Under the pieces are notes generated by a model. It saw only the letters and a program-made list of their open reading frames with translations. It was not told the DNA's origin and did not search any database. Of a stretch of DNA of 12,317 bases, positions 5,926 through 12,285 are shown in pieces. A program made the position numbers and the translations under genes. Numbering within the stretch: position 1 is the stretch's first letter; each line of letters opens with the position of its first letter. The stretch covers positions 1-12,317 of the forward strand of contig NZ_JBEXCV010000207.1 in NCBI RefSeq assembly GCF_040605455.1, written 5' to 3'. The stretch is from Embleya sp040605455. Lineage in GTDB: Bacteria > Actinomycetota > Actinomycetes > Streptomycetales > Streptomycetaceae.

Positions 5926-7128
5926 ATGCAGGTGACCGAGTCGGCGGCCGGGCCGTCCAAGGACGAGATGTTGCGCCGCGCGCGGTTCAGCCTGCTCGCG
6001 TGCTTCCTGATCCAGGGCGTGTCCTTCGCCCTCCTGGTGACCCGGATCCCGGCGATCCAGCGCCGCTACGACATGGGCGACGGCACGCTGACCGCGGTCC
6101 TGTCGGTGGTGCCGATCGTCGCGGGCGTGGGCAGCGTGATCGCCGGCGCGCTGGCCAAGCGCTTCGGCAGCCGACTGGTGCTCCGGGTGTCCCAGCCGAT
6201 CGTGTGCGCGGTCCTGATCGGGGTCGGCGCGGGCGATCGGCTGTGGCAACTGGCGATCGTGCTCTTCGTGTTCGGGCTCTCCCTGGGCGCGGTGGACGCC
6301 ACGATGAACATGCAGGGCGTGGCAATCCAGGCCCGCGCCGGTCGCAGCATCATGCTCGGCTTCCACGCCTCGTACAGCCTCGGCGGCCTGGCCGGTGCCG
6401 GTGTCGCCGGGCTGTGCGCGTGGGGTGACGTTCCGCTGGTGTGGATGTACGCGGTGGCCGTCGTGGTCACCGTGCCGGCCCTGCTCGTGCTCGGCCCCGG
6501 CTACCTGGGAACGGACACCGCGATGCCGGTCGCCGACCCGGAACACGCGGCGGCCCGCAAGCTGCCGTGGCGCCCGCTGATCCCGCTGTGCCTGGTGATG
6601 ACGTTCGCCTACATCGGCGACTCGACGGTGGCCAACTGGAGCGCGGTCTACCTGGAGAAGGTGCTGGACAGCTCCGAGGCGTTCGCGGTGGTCCCCTACA
6701 TCGCGTACATGATCACCACACTGGTCGGCCGCAGCGTGGGCGACCTCGGCGTGCGCCGCTGGGGCATGGTCAACGTGGTCCGCGGCGGAGCCGTGGTCGC
6801 CGCCGCCGGCTTCGCGGTGATCATGGCCGCCCCGCACGCCGCGGTGGGTCTGCTCGGGTTCGTGATCCTGGGCGTGGGCCTGTGCGTCCTGGTCCCGCAG
6901 ACCTTCGCCGCGGGCGGCCGACAGTCGCCGCAGGACGCCGACGAGGCGGTGGCCCGCCTCAACATCTTCAACTACGTCGGCTTCCTGGTCGGCACCCCGC
7001 TCGTGGGCGGGATCGCCGACCTCGCCTCGTTCCGCGTCGCGATGCTGGTGCCGCTGTTCCTGGTGCTCGCCGTGGTGCCGCTGGCCCGCGCCTTCGCCCC
7101 ACACGGTGAACCCGCTCACGACCGATGA
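5926..7128 (+). CDS. MFS transporter, MosC/YbjJ-like
   Basis: This 400-residue protein has about twelve hydrophobic spans, and the first starts near residue 21 (FSLLACFLIQGVSFALLV). A loop resembling MFS motif A, GALAKRFGSR (74-83), follows span 2. DATMNMQG (124-131) and GFHASYSLGG (145-154) in the N-terminal half are what I associate with the MosC/YbjJ branch of the major facilitator superfamily. A central loop at about 191-215 separates the two six-helix halves. Members of this branch are mostly uncharacterised; the substrate is unknown and export or uptake cannot be decided. The start at ATG 5926 is supported by the -10 candidate just upstream. An upstream extension of the frame would run back into the HAD gene. 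It stands alone between two promoter-like strings, with acuC starting 32 nt after its stop. Confidence 0.9.
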   Translation: MQVTESAAGPSKDEMLRRARFSLLACFLIQGVSFALLVTRIPAIQRRYDMGDGTLTAVLSVVPIVAGVGSVIAGALAKRFGSRLVLRVSQPIVCAVLIGVGAGDRLWQLAIVLFVFGLSLGAVDATMNMQGVAIQARAGRSIMLGFHASYSLGGLAGAGVAGLCAWGDVPLVWMYAVAVVVTVPALLVLGPGYLGTDTAMPVADPEHAAARKLPWRPLIPLCLVMTFAYIGDSTVANWSAVYLEKVLDSSEAFAVVPYIAYMITTLVGRSVGDLGVRRWGMVNVVRGGAVVAAAGFAVIMAAPHAAVGLLGFVILGVGLCVLVPQTFAAGGRQSPQDADEAVARLNIFNYVGFLVGTPLVGGIADLASFRVAMLVPLFLVLAVVPLARAFAPHGEPAHDR

Positions 7129-7145
7129 TCGCGGGCCGACCCGGG

Positions 7146-7155
7146 CGGTAGCGTG
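7146..7155 (+). promoter_or_regulatory. Promoter-like string upstream of acuC
   Basis: CGGTAGCGTG is identical to the string before the MFS gene. TAGCGT (7149-7154) ends exactly 6 nt before ATG 7161, the spacing expected for a leaderless mRNA. The intervening GACCGC holds no ribosome binding site. GACCCG lies 1-2 nt before the 10-mer at both sites. Confidence 0.55.
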
Positions 7156-7160
7156 ACCGC

Positions 7161-8363
7161 ATGAGTCGAGCGGTGCACGTGATGTGGGACGACCGGATGA
7201 CCGGTTACGACTTCGGCTCGTGGCACCCGATGAAGCCGGTACGCCTGCGCCTGACCATCGACCTGATCCGTGCCTTCGGCCTGCACAACCTGCCGGAACT
7301 GCGGGTGTGCGCGCCGGGGATCGCCACCGACGAGCAACTGGCCACGGTGCATACCGACGCCTACGTCGCCGCCGTGCGCGCCGCTTCGCTCGATCCCCGA
7401 AAGGCCGATCCGGCGTTCGGGATCGGCACCGAGGACACCCCGGCGTTCGCGGACATGCACGACGTGTCCGCGCTGATCGCCGGCGCCTCGATCGCCGCGG
7501 CCGACGCGGTGTGGCTGGGACCGGAACACCCGGACGGCGCCGACCACGCGATCAACTTCGCGGGCGGCCTGCACCACGCGATGCCCGCCGCCGCGGCCGG
7601 ATTCTGCGTCTACAACGACCCCGCGCTGGCGATCGCGCGCCTGCTCGAACTCGGCGCCGAACGGGTTGCCTACGTGGACATCGACGTGCACCACGGTGAC
7701 GGTGTGCAGGAGGCGTTCTGGAACGACCCGCGCGTGCTCACCATCAGCCTGCACGAGAGCCCGCGCTTCCTGTTCCCGGGCACCGGCTTCCCGGACGAGG
7801 TCGGCGGGCCGGACGCCGAGGGCTTCGCGGTCAACGTCGCGCTCCCGCCCGGGATCGCCGACGCGGCCTGGCTGCGCACGTTCGACGCCGTGGTGCCGCC
7901 GCTGCTTGCGGCCTTTCGCCCGAACGTGCTGGTCACCCAGCACGGCGCGGACACCCACGTGGAGGACCCGCTCGCCCACCTCGCGCTGAGCGTGGACGCG
8001 CAGCGCACGGCGCACGCCGCGCTGCACGCGCTCGCGCACGAACACGCCGGCGGGCGCTGGATCGCCACCGGGGGCGGGGGCTACGCGGCGGTGGACGTGG
8101 TCCCGCGCACCTGGACGCACCTGGTCGCCGAGGCGGCCGGACACCCCATCGACCCCGCCCGGGACGTGCCGCTCGACTGGCGCGAGGAGGTCCGAATGCT
8201 GACCCGCGAAACGGGACCGCAGCGGATGACCGACGGCGGGACCGGCGATTTTCGGCCATTCTCTACGGGCTACGACCCGGCGGACCGGACCGACCAATCA
8301 ATTCTGGCCACCCGGCGTGCGGTCTTCCCGGCGCACGGTCTCGACCCGATGTTCGACCTTTGA
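7161..8363 (+). CDS. acuC: AcuC-like class I histone-deacetylase-family protein
   Basis: This 400-residue zinc amidohydrolase belongs to the HDAC/AcuC/acetylpolyamine amidohydrolase family. The active-site pieces are all visible: GGLHHAM with the His pair H138-H139, DIDVHHGDG with D173, zinc ligands D175 and H177, and the third zinc ligand D264 in TQHGADTH. The catalytic Tyr is in GGGGY near residue 305. In Bacillus, AcuC deacetylates and so activates acetyl-CoA synthetase, linking it to acetate and acetoin use. A similar protein-deacetylase role is inferred here. The start MSRAVHVMWDDRM and ATG 7161 follow a -10-like element with no ribosome binding site. The next gene follows after 54 nt with its own good ribosome binding site and no terminator between, so both may share a transcript. 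Confidence 0.95.
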   Translation: MSRAVHVMWDDRMTGYDFGSWHPMKPVRLRLTIDLIRAFGLHNLPELRVCAPGIATDEQLATVHTDAYVAAVRAASLDPRKADPAFGIGTEDTPAFADMHDVSALIAGASIAAADAVWLGPEHPDGADHAINFAGGLHHAMPAAAAGFCVYNDPALAIARLLELGAERVAYVDIDVHHGDGVQEAFWNDPRVLTISLHESPRFLFPGTGFPDEVGGPDAEGFAVNVALPPGIADAAWLRTFDAVVPPLLAAFRPNVLVTQHGADTHVEDPLAHLALSVDAQRTAHAALHALAHEHAGGRWIATGGGGYAAVDVVPRTWTHLVAEAAGHPIDPARDVPLDWREEVRMLTRETGPQRMTDGGTGDFRPFSTGYDPADRTDQSILATRRAVFPAHGLDPMFDL

Positions 8364-8405
8364 CCCGGTACTCCAGACGCGTGCCGTGACCTCGACCCGT
8401 GACTC

Positions 8406-8411
8406 AAGGAG
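8406..8411 (+). promoter_or_regulatory. Ribosome binding site for the 272-aa protein
   Basis: AAGGAG lies 6 nt before GTG 8418 and fixes that start. It contrasts with the SD-less starts of the two genes upstream. Confidence 0.75.
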
Positions 8412-8417
8412 CTGTGC

Positions 8418-9236
8418 GTGACCGTTGCGGTTCCCACCCCCGCGGAGCTTCGCTCCCACCTCGTGCGCGGCCGGATCGCCGGCGACGTGGCGACCACGAG
8501 AGAGAACAACCTCCGGCACTACCGACTGATGAGCGAGCGGCACCCCGGCCATCTGTTCGGCCTCGAACCGGACGGTCGGTGGAACGCGGACGACGTGCTG
8601 GCCCTGATGGTGCGCCGTTGCGGAGTGGTCGCCGATCCCGGCCACCGCAACGGCCAGGACACCATCGACCCGGATCTGACCATCGCCGCCTTGGACGCGT
8701 ACGCGGATCGGGTGATGCTGGCCGGCAAACGCCGCGAGCGGGTGATCGTGGCCACGGGCCACCCGAACGGCCTACAGGAGTGGTACCGCACGCTGGCGCG
8801 CGTGCTGCGCGACGCCGGGTGTACGCTCCTGCGCCCCGCCGCGGGCTGGACCTATCGCACGCCGACCGCCGAGGGCGGGCAGAGCCGCACGATCCGGTAC
8901 CGGGGCGACGTCGCCATGGTCGTCGACGACGAGGGAGACTTCCGGCACACCCACTCCGCGCGCGGAATCCGGGCGATGCTGGCCGAGTTGGCGGCCGCGC
9001 GCGAGCCGCTTCCGGATCTGCTGATCGGCGACCACGGCTGGGCCGGAGGCGCCGGTCAGGCGGGTGTTCCCACGATCGGATTCGCGGATTGCAACGATCC
9101 CGCGTTGTTCGTGGCGGCTGAGGAGGGCCGGGTCGAGGTGGTCGTCCCACTCGACGACAACGTCGCGCCGCACCTGTACAAACCGCTCATGGCGTACGTG
9201 CTTGATCGGTCCGGACTGTCCGGAATCAATCCATAA
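8418..9236 (+). CDS. Conserved actinobacterial protein, often labelled phosphatase, function uncertain
   Basis: I recognise this 272-residue protein as a type found downstream of acuC in streptomycetes and usually annotated simply as phosphatase; I know of no experiment behind that name. It is probably cytoplasmic, with no signal peptide or membrane span. Candidate functional motifs are DPGHRNGQDTIDP (about 73-85), ATGHPNG (about 110-116), DDEGDFRHTHSARG (about 169-182), and GDHGWAGGAGQAGVP with GFADCNDPALF (about 206-233). These His/Asp/Gly-rich loops alternate with short beta strands, suggesting an alpha/beta enzyme that binds phosphate or metal. It lacks HAD, PHP and histidine-acid phosphatase signatures as far as I can see. 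The start is GTG 8418 with a good ribosome binding site. It is probably cotranscribed with acuC. A weak 5-bp hairpin follows the stop at 9242-9259. Confidence 0.82.
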   Translation: MTVAVPTPAELRSHLVRGRIAGDVATTRENNLRHYRLMSERHPGHLFGLEPDGRWNADDVLALMVRRCGVVADPGHRNGQDTIDPDLTIAALDAYADRVMLAGKRRERVIVATGHPNGLQEWYRTLARVLRDAGCTLLRPAAGWTYRTPTAEGGQSRTIRYRGDVAMVVDDEGDFRHTHSARGIRAMLAELAAAREPLPDLLIGDHGWAGGAGQAGVPTIGFADCNDPALFVAAEEGRVEVVVPLDDNVAPHLYKPLMAYVLDRSGLSGINP

Positions 9237-9289
9237 AACAGCCTGATGGGCGATTCAGGTGGGATAACTACTCCTCTTCCCCACTGGTA

Positions 9290-9328
9290 CCACACGCCAC
9301 TACTCTGGAGGGACGCACGTGCGTGTGG
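9290..9328. promoter_or_regulatory. Promoter region with nested inverted repeats before the HTH gene
   Basis: CCACACGC (9290-9297) and GCGTGTGG (9321-9328) are exact inverted arms. They enclose TACTCT (9301-9306), a TANNNT -10 candidate. A second perfect palindrome, ACGCACGTGCGT (9313-9324), overlaps the right arm and falls near the expected transcription start. TGGTACCA (9285-9292) is a further palindrome at the left end. This looks like an operator around a promoter, possibly autoregulated. No firm -35 is visible. Confidence 0.45.
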
Positions 9329-9382
9329 CAGTCGCCGGAGGGGAAGCCGGCGCCCGACGCGTGCTGAATGGTTCGGTGCGTC

Positions 9383-9586
9383 ATGGCTTCTGGAGAGAGG
9401 CCTCTCAACGAGGTCAACTTCTTGACTGTGGCCGAGGTGGCCGCGGTGATGCGGGTGTCCAAGATGACGGTGTATCGCCTGGTCCACAGTGGCGAGATGC
9501 CGGCCATCAGGGTTGGTCGGTCCTTCCGAGTTCCGGAGCAGGCCGTCCACGACTACCTGCGAGACTCCTACGTGGAAACAGCGTAG
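9383..9586 (+). CDS. Small excisionase/BldC-type helix-turn-helix DNA-binding protein
   Basis: This 67-residue protein is essentially one winged-helix-like HTH_17 domain. FLTVAEVAAVMRVSKMTVYR (13-32) is the helix-turn-helix, and GEMPAIRVGRSFRV (37-50) the wing, followed by a C-terminal helix. It is related in fold to MerR-family DNA-binding domains, phage excisionases and BldC, but carries no phage context. I recall near-identical proteins in most streptomycetes and in M. tuberculosis (Rv0500A, beside proC and the bS22 gene). It probably acts as a homodimer or oligomer on DNA; target genes are unknown. The start at ATG 9383 (MASGERPL) matches homologues. In-frame ATG 9368 is possible, but neither has a strong ribosome binding site. 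A 119-nt gap separates it from the bS22 gene. Confidence 0.9.
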   Translation: MASGERPLNEVNFLTVAEVAAVMRVSKMTVYRLVHSGEMPAIRVGRSFRVPEQAVHDYLRDSYVETA

Positions 9587-9633
9587 GGGGGCATTACGGA
9601 CCGCCTCGTTTAGAGGTGGGCCGGGGCGGCGAG

Positions 9634-9639
9634 TAGGCT
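9634..9639 (+). promoter_or_regulatory. Candidate -10 element for the bS22 gene
   Basis: TAGGCT fits TANNNT and would start transcription near 9646, 60 nt before the bS22 start. It lies in the loop between GGGCC (9618-9622) and GGCCC (9640-9644). No good -35 is seen, so this is tentative and the gene may instead be read from the HTH gene promoter. Confidence 0.3.
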
Positions 9640-9705
9640 GGCCCCCAGTTGTGCGGGCTGATCCGGCTCCGCGCGGTAGGAACGTCACGTGAGCGAGGGT
9701 TGTCG

Positions 9706-9804
9706 GTGGGCTCTGTCATCAAGAAGCGTCGCAAGCGCATGGCGAAGAAGAAGCACCGCAAGCTTCTCAAGAAGACGCGTGTGCAGCGTCGCAACAAGAA
9801 GTAG
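9706..9804 (+). CDS. 30S ribosomal protein bS22 (AURKAIP1/COX24-like), 32 aa
   Basis: A 33-codon frame starting GTG 9706 and ending TAG 9802-9804 encodes a very basic peptide. It begins MGSVIKKRRKRMAKKKHRK and ends RVQRRNKK; 20 of 32 residues are Lys, Arg or His. This is the actinobacterial small ribosomal protein seen in mycobacterial ribosome structures and called bS22. It was earlier annotated as an AURKAIP1/COX24-domain protein. It sits in the 30S subunit near the decoding region in those structures (recall). GAGGG (9695-9699), 6 nt upstream, is its ribosome binding site. The gene is easily missed because of its size. It lies between the HTH gene and a strong terminator, as expected for an abundant ribosomal product. 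The M. tuberculosis counterpart is Rv0500B. Confidence 0.95.
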   Translation: MGSVIKKRRKRMAKKKHRKLLKKTRVQRRNKK

Positions 9805-9836
9805 GCATCCCACCGGCGTATGCCGCTGAAGCCTTG

Positions 9837-9892
9837 GGCGACCGCCCGTCGTGTTCCCTTCCGGGGACGCGTCGGGCGGTCGTCGTGCGTTT
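9837..9892 (+). terminator. Strong intrinsic terminator after bS22
   Basis: Arms 9837-9858 and 9863-9884 form a 22-position stem with one T-T mismatch (9849/9872) and a few G-U pairs. They close a TTCC tetraloop at 9859-9862. A short TTT lies at 9890-9892. It begins 32 nt after the bS22 stop. It should end the HTH/bS22 transcript and insulate the SDR gene. Confidence 0.85.
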
Positions 9893-9990
9893 CGGGGTGT
9901 TGCGGATGGATGTCTCGGCGGGCGGGTCCGAGATGCCGGCGTGAACGCCTCGTAAACGCGCGCCCGGCGGGTAGTCGGGACGGATACGTT

Positions 9991-10016
9991 GGAACTTGCC
10001 GCCTCGCGTATGCGTT
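9991..10016 (+). promoter_or_regulatory. Possible ECF-sigma (SigR-like) promoter before the SDR gene
   Basis: GGAAC (9991-9995), 18 nt, then GTT (10014-10016) resembles the streptomycete SigR pattern GGAAT-N18-GTT. The two boxes also form an inverted GGAAC/GTTCC pair. A housekeeping-type TACGTT occurs at 9985-9990 but has no -35. Short matches like this arise by chance, so confidence is low. The rest of 9893-10079 shows no gene. Confidence 0.3.
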
Positions 10017-10079
10017 CCGTAACCATTCGGCTGCGTGGCGATCACCTGGCGGGCAAACATGGGCGGGGGGAGGCACAGC

Positions 10080-11114
10080 ATGGGACGTGTCGTCATGGTC
10101 ACCGGTGTAGCCGGCGACCCGGGGGCCGATTTCGTACGGATGATCCGCGACGAACCGGGCGTCGATCGGGTGATCGGGGTCGACATGGTCGAGCCCGCGT
10201 CCGCCCCCGACGGAGTGGACTTCGTGCTCGCCGACATCCGCAACCCGATGATCGCCAAGGTGGTCGCCTCGGCGGCGGTGGACACCGTGGTGCACCTGAG
10301 CCCCAGCGAGGTGCCGCCGATCCACGGCGGCGCGGTCTCGATCAAGGAGACCAACGTCATCGGCACCATGCAGCTGCTCGCGGCCTGCCAGAAGGCGCCG
10401 TCGATCCGCCGCCTCGTGGTGCGCTCGACCACCGCCGTCTACGGCGGTTCGCCGCGCGATCCCGCGCTGTTCGCGGAGGACACCGAACCGCGCGTGCAGC
10501 CCTCCGCCGGCTGGGCCAAGGACGCCGTCGAGATCGAGGGCTACGTGCGCGGCTTCGCCCGGCGCCGGCCGGATGTCGCGGTCACGGTGCTGCGGTTCGC
10601 GCCGCAGCTCGGGCCGCGGACCGATTCGCCGATGGGCTCCTACTTCGGGCTCCCGGTGTTGCCGACGGTGCTCGGCTACGACCCCCGCCTGCAGTTCGTG
10701 CACGAGGACGACCTGCTGGAGGCACTGCGGATCGCCGTGCTGGCCGATCGGCCGGGCACCTACAACATCGCCGCCGAGGGGGTGCTGTTCCTGTCCCAGG
10801 CCGCGCGTCGGCTGGGCCGACCGGTGTTGCCCTTCCCGGCCGCCGCGGTCGGTCTGGTGAATCAGGGTTTGCGCCGCGCGGGATCGGTGCACCTGTCCGC
10901 CGAGCAGGTGCGGCTGCTCACCCATGGGCGTGTGGTCGACCCCACGCGCGCCCGGGAGAAACTGGGCTTCGTCGCGGCCAGGAGCACGGCCGAGACGTTC
11001 GCCGACTATGCCTGGGGTCGATATTCGGCCGGCCTGTTGGACCCGAGGCGCCTGGCACAGGTGCCCGATCGACTCGCCACGTTGCTGCTCACCAGGAGGA
11101 GCCCCGATGGGTGA
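10080..11114 (+). CDS. NAD-dependent epimerase/dehydratase-like atypical SDR (GalE2-like)
   Basis: This 344-residue extended short-chain dehydrogenase-like protein has an N-terminal Rossmann fold: TGVAGDPG (8-15, the TGxxGxxG motif), acidic D35 after strand 2, and DIRNP (52-56). The strand with RSTTAVYG (115-122) supplies the usual Ser/Thr. The position of the catalytic YxxxK is altered: K147 is preceded four residues earlier by A143, so the Tyr is absent. The C-terminal half (FVHEDDLLEALRIA, about 206-219; THGRV) keeps the substrate-domain layout. It resembles streptomycete proteins beside bS22 and M. tuberculosis GalE2 (Rv0501, recall). Cofactor binding is likely; classical epimerase chemistry is doubtful. 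The start ATG 10080 has GGAGG (10069-10073) 6 nt upstream; in-frame ATG 10059 and 10035 precede that site. The stop overlaps the acyltransferase gene by 8 nt. Confidence 0.92.
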   Translation: MGRVVMVTGVAGDPGADFVRMIRDEPGVDRVIGVDMVEPASAPDGVDFVLADIRNPMIAKVVASAAVDTVVHLSPSEVPPIHGGAVSIKETNVIGTMQLLAACQKAPSIRRLVVRSTTAVYGGSPRDPALFAEDTEPRVQPSAGWAKDAVEIEGYVRGFARRRPDVAVTVLRFAPQLGPRTDSPMGSYFGLPVLPTVLGYDPRLQFVHEDDLLEALRIAVLADRPGTYNIAAEGVLFLSQAARRLGRPVLPFPAAAVGLVNQGLRRAGSVHLSAEQVRLLTHGRVVDPTRAREKLGFVAARSTAETFADYAWGRYSAGLLDPRRLAQVPDRLATLLLTRRSPDG

Positions 11115-12279
11115 CGCCCGGATCATTCCCTTCGACGGTGCCGCCTCCGGGGCGCGGACGCCCGCGCCCCGGTCGGGGCGACGGACCACCCGACCCGCGC
11201 GGGCGGTCCGGGTACCCGAGCCGGTCGAGGGCGAGGTGCCGGTGCGGTCGATCGAGGGGCGCTCGGCCGAGGAGCGGCCGGCCCGGGAGCGGTCGGTCCG
11301 CGAGCGTGAGGAGAGCGCGGGCGCGGGTGCGGGACCCAGGCGGGCGCCGGGGACCGGGCGCTCGGTGCTCGGGTCGCTCGCGGGCGCGGTCGGCGGGGTC
11401 GTGGGCGGTGCCGCCGCCGGGCTGCTGGACGGCGTGGCCGGACCGGGCTGGGAGGAAAAGGCCGCGGACGGGCTCGCCTTCCTCCGCCGGCGGATCACCG
11501 GTGACTACGAGGTGGACGAGTTCGGTTTCGACCCCGAGCTCAACGACAAGCTGATGGCCGCGCTGCGGGTGGTCTACGAGCAGTATTTCCGGGTCGAGGT
11601 CAGCGGCCTGGAGAACATCCCGGCCAAGGGCGGTGCGCTGATCGTCGCCAACCACTCCGGCACGCTGCCCGTGGACGCGCTGATGACCCAGGTGGCGGTG
11701 CACGACCACCATCCTGATCAGCGCAATCTGCGGCTGCTCGCCGCAGACCTGGTCTTCCAACTGCCCCTGGTGGGGGCGGTGGCGCGCAAGAGCGGACACA
11801 CCCTCGCCTGCCACGCGGACGCCGAACGCCTGCTCGCCAAGGGCGAATTGGTCGGGGTGTGGCCCGAGGGCTACAAGGGCCTGGGCAAGCCGTTCAGCGA
11901 GCGGTACAAGTTGCAGCGCTTCGGGCGCGGCGGTTTCGTCTCGGCGGCGCTGCGCACCGGGGTGCCGATCGTGCCGTGCTCGATCGTGGGCGCCGAGGAG
12001 ATCTATCCGATGGTGGGCAACGTGCGTACGCTCGCCCGGCTGCTGAACCTGCCCTACTTCCCGGTCACTCCGATCTTCCCGCTGCTGGGCCCGCTCGGCC
12101 TGGTGCCGCTGCCGACCCGGTGGCGGATCGAGTTCGGCGCGCCGATCCGCACCGACGCGTACGCGCAGGAGGCGGCGGACGACCCGATGGTGGTGTTCAA
12201 CCTCACCGACGAGGTGCGCGAGACCATCCAGCACACCATCTACCGGCTGTTGATGCAGCGTCGGTCGGTTTTCTTCTAG
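11107..12279 (+). CDS. PlsC/MGAT-like lysophospholipid acyltransferase family protein
   Basis: This 390-residue protein starts at ATG 11107, 5 nt after a strong ribosome binding site (GGAGGAG, 11095-11101), and overlaps the SDR gene by 8 nt. Residues 1-82 are a low-complexity, Arg/Glu/Pro/Ala-rich, probably disordered region. Residues 86-112 form a glycine-zipper helix with Gly at 89, 93, 97, 101, 105 and 109. The acyltransferase domain begins near 155: ANHSGTLPVDAL holds active-site H183 with D190 (H-x6-D, not the usual H-x4-D). GVWPEGYKGLGKPF (250-263) is the second block and GVPIVPCSIVGAEEIYP the third. The order fits the MGAT-like branch of the superfamily, which acylates glycerolipids or related acceptors at the membrane. 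Acceptor and acyl donor are unknown. M. tuberculosis Rv0502 holds the same place (recall). Confidence 0.92.
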   Translation: MGDARIIPFDGAASGARTPAPRSGRRTTRPARAVRVPEPVEGEVPVRSIEGRSAEERPARERSVREREESAGAGAGPRRAPGTGRSVLGSLAGAVGGVVGGAAAGLLDGVAGPGWEEKAADGLAFLRRRITGDYEVDEFGFDPELNDKLMAALRVVYEQYFRVEVSGLENIPAKGGALIVANHSGTLPVDALMTQVAVHDHHPDQRNLRLLAADLVFQLPLVGAVARKSGHTLACHADAERLLAKGELVGVWPEGYKGLGKPFSERYKLQRFGRGGFVSAALRTGVPIVPCSIVGAEEIYPMVGNVRTLARLLNLPYFPVTPIFPLLGPLGLVPLPTRWRIEFGAPIRTDAYAQEAADDPMVVFNLTDEVRETIQHTIYRLLMQRRSVFF

Positions 12280-12285
12280 GGCGTC

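Noticed and set aside
9242..9259. CCTGA/TCAGG hairpin after the 272-aa gene as a terminator
   Set aside because: Only five base pairs with an 8-nt loop and no T-run; too weak to call.
9383..9586. The excisionase-like HTH gene as a sign of a prophage or integrative element
   Set aside because: No integrase, attachment repeat or phage gene is nearby. The protein is a conserved chromosomal actinobacterial family next to bS22.
9594..11498. A 634-aa minus-strand open frame across bS22, SDR and acyltransferase
   Set aside because: It runs through the bS22 gene and its terminator, shows no domain, and is explained as the shadow of GC-biased codons on the + strand.
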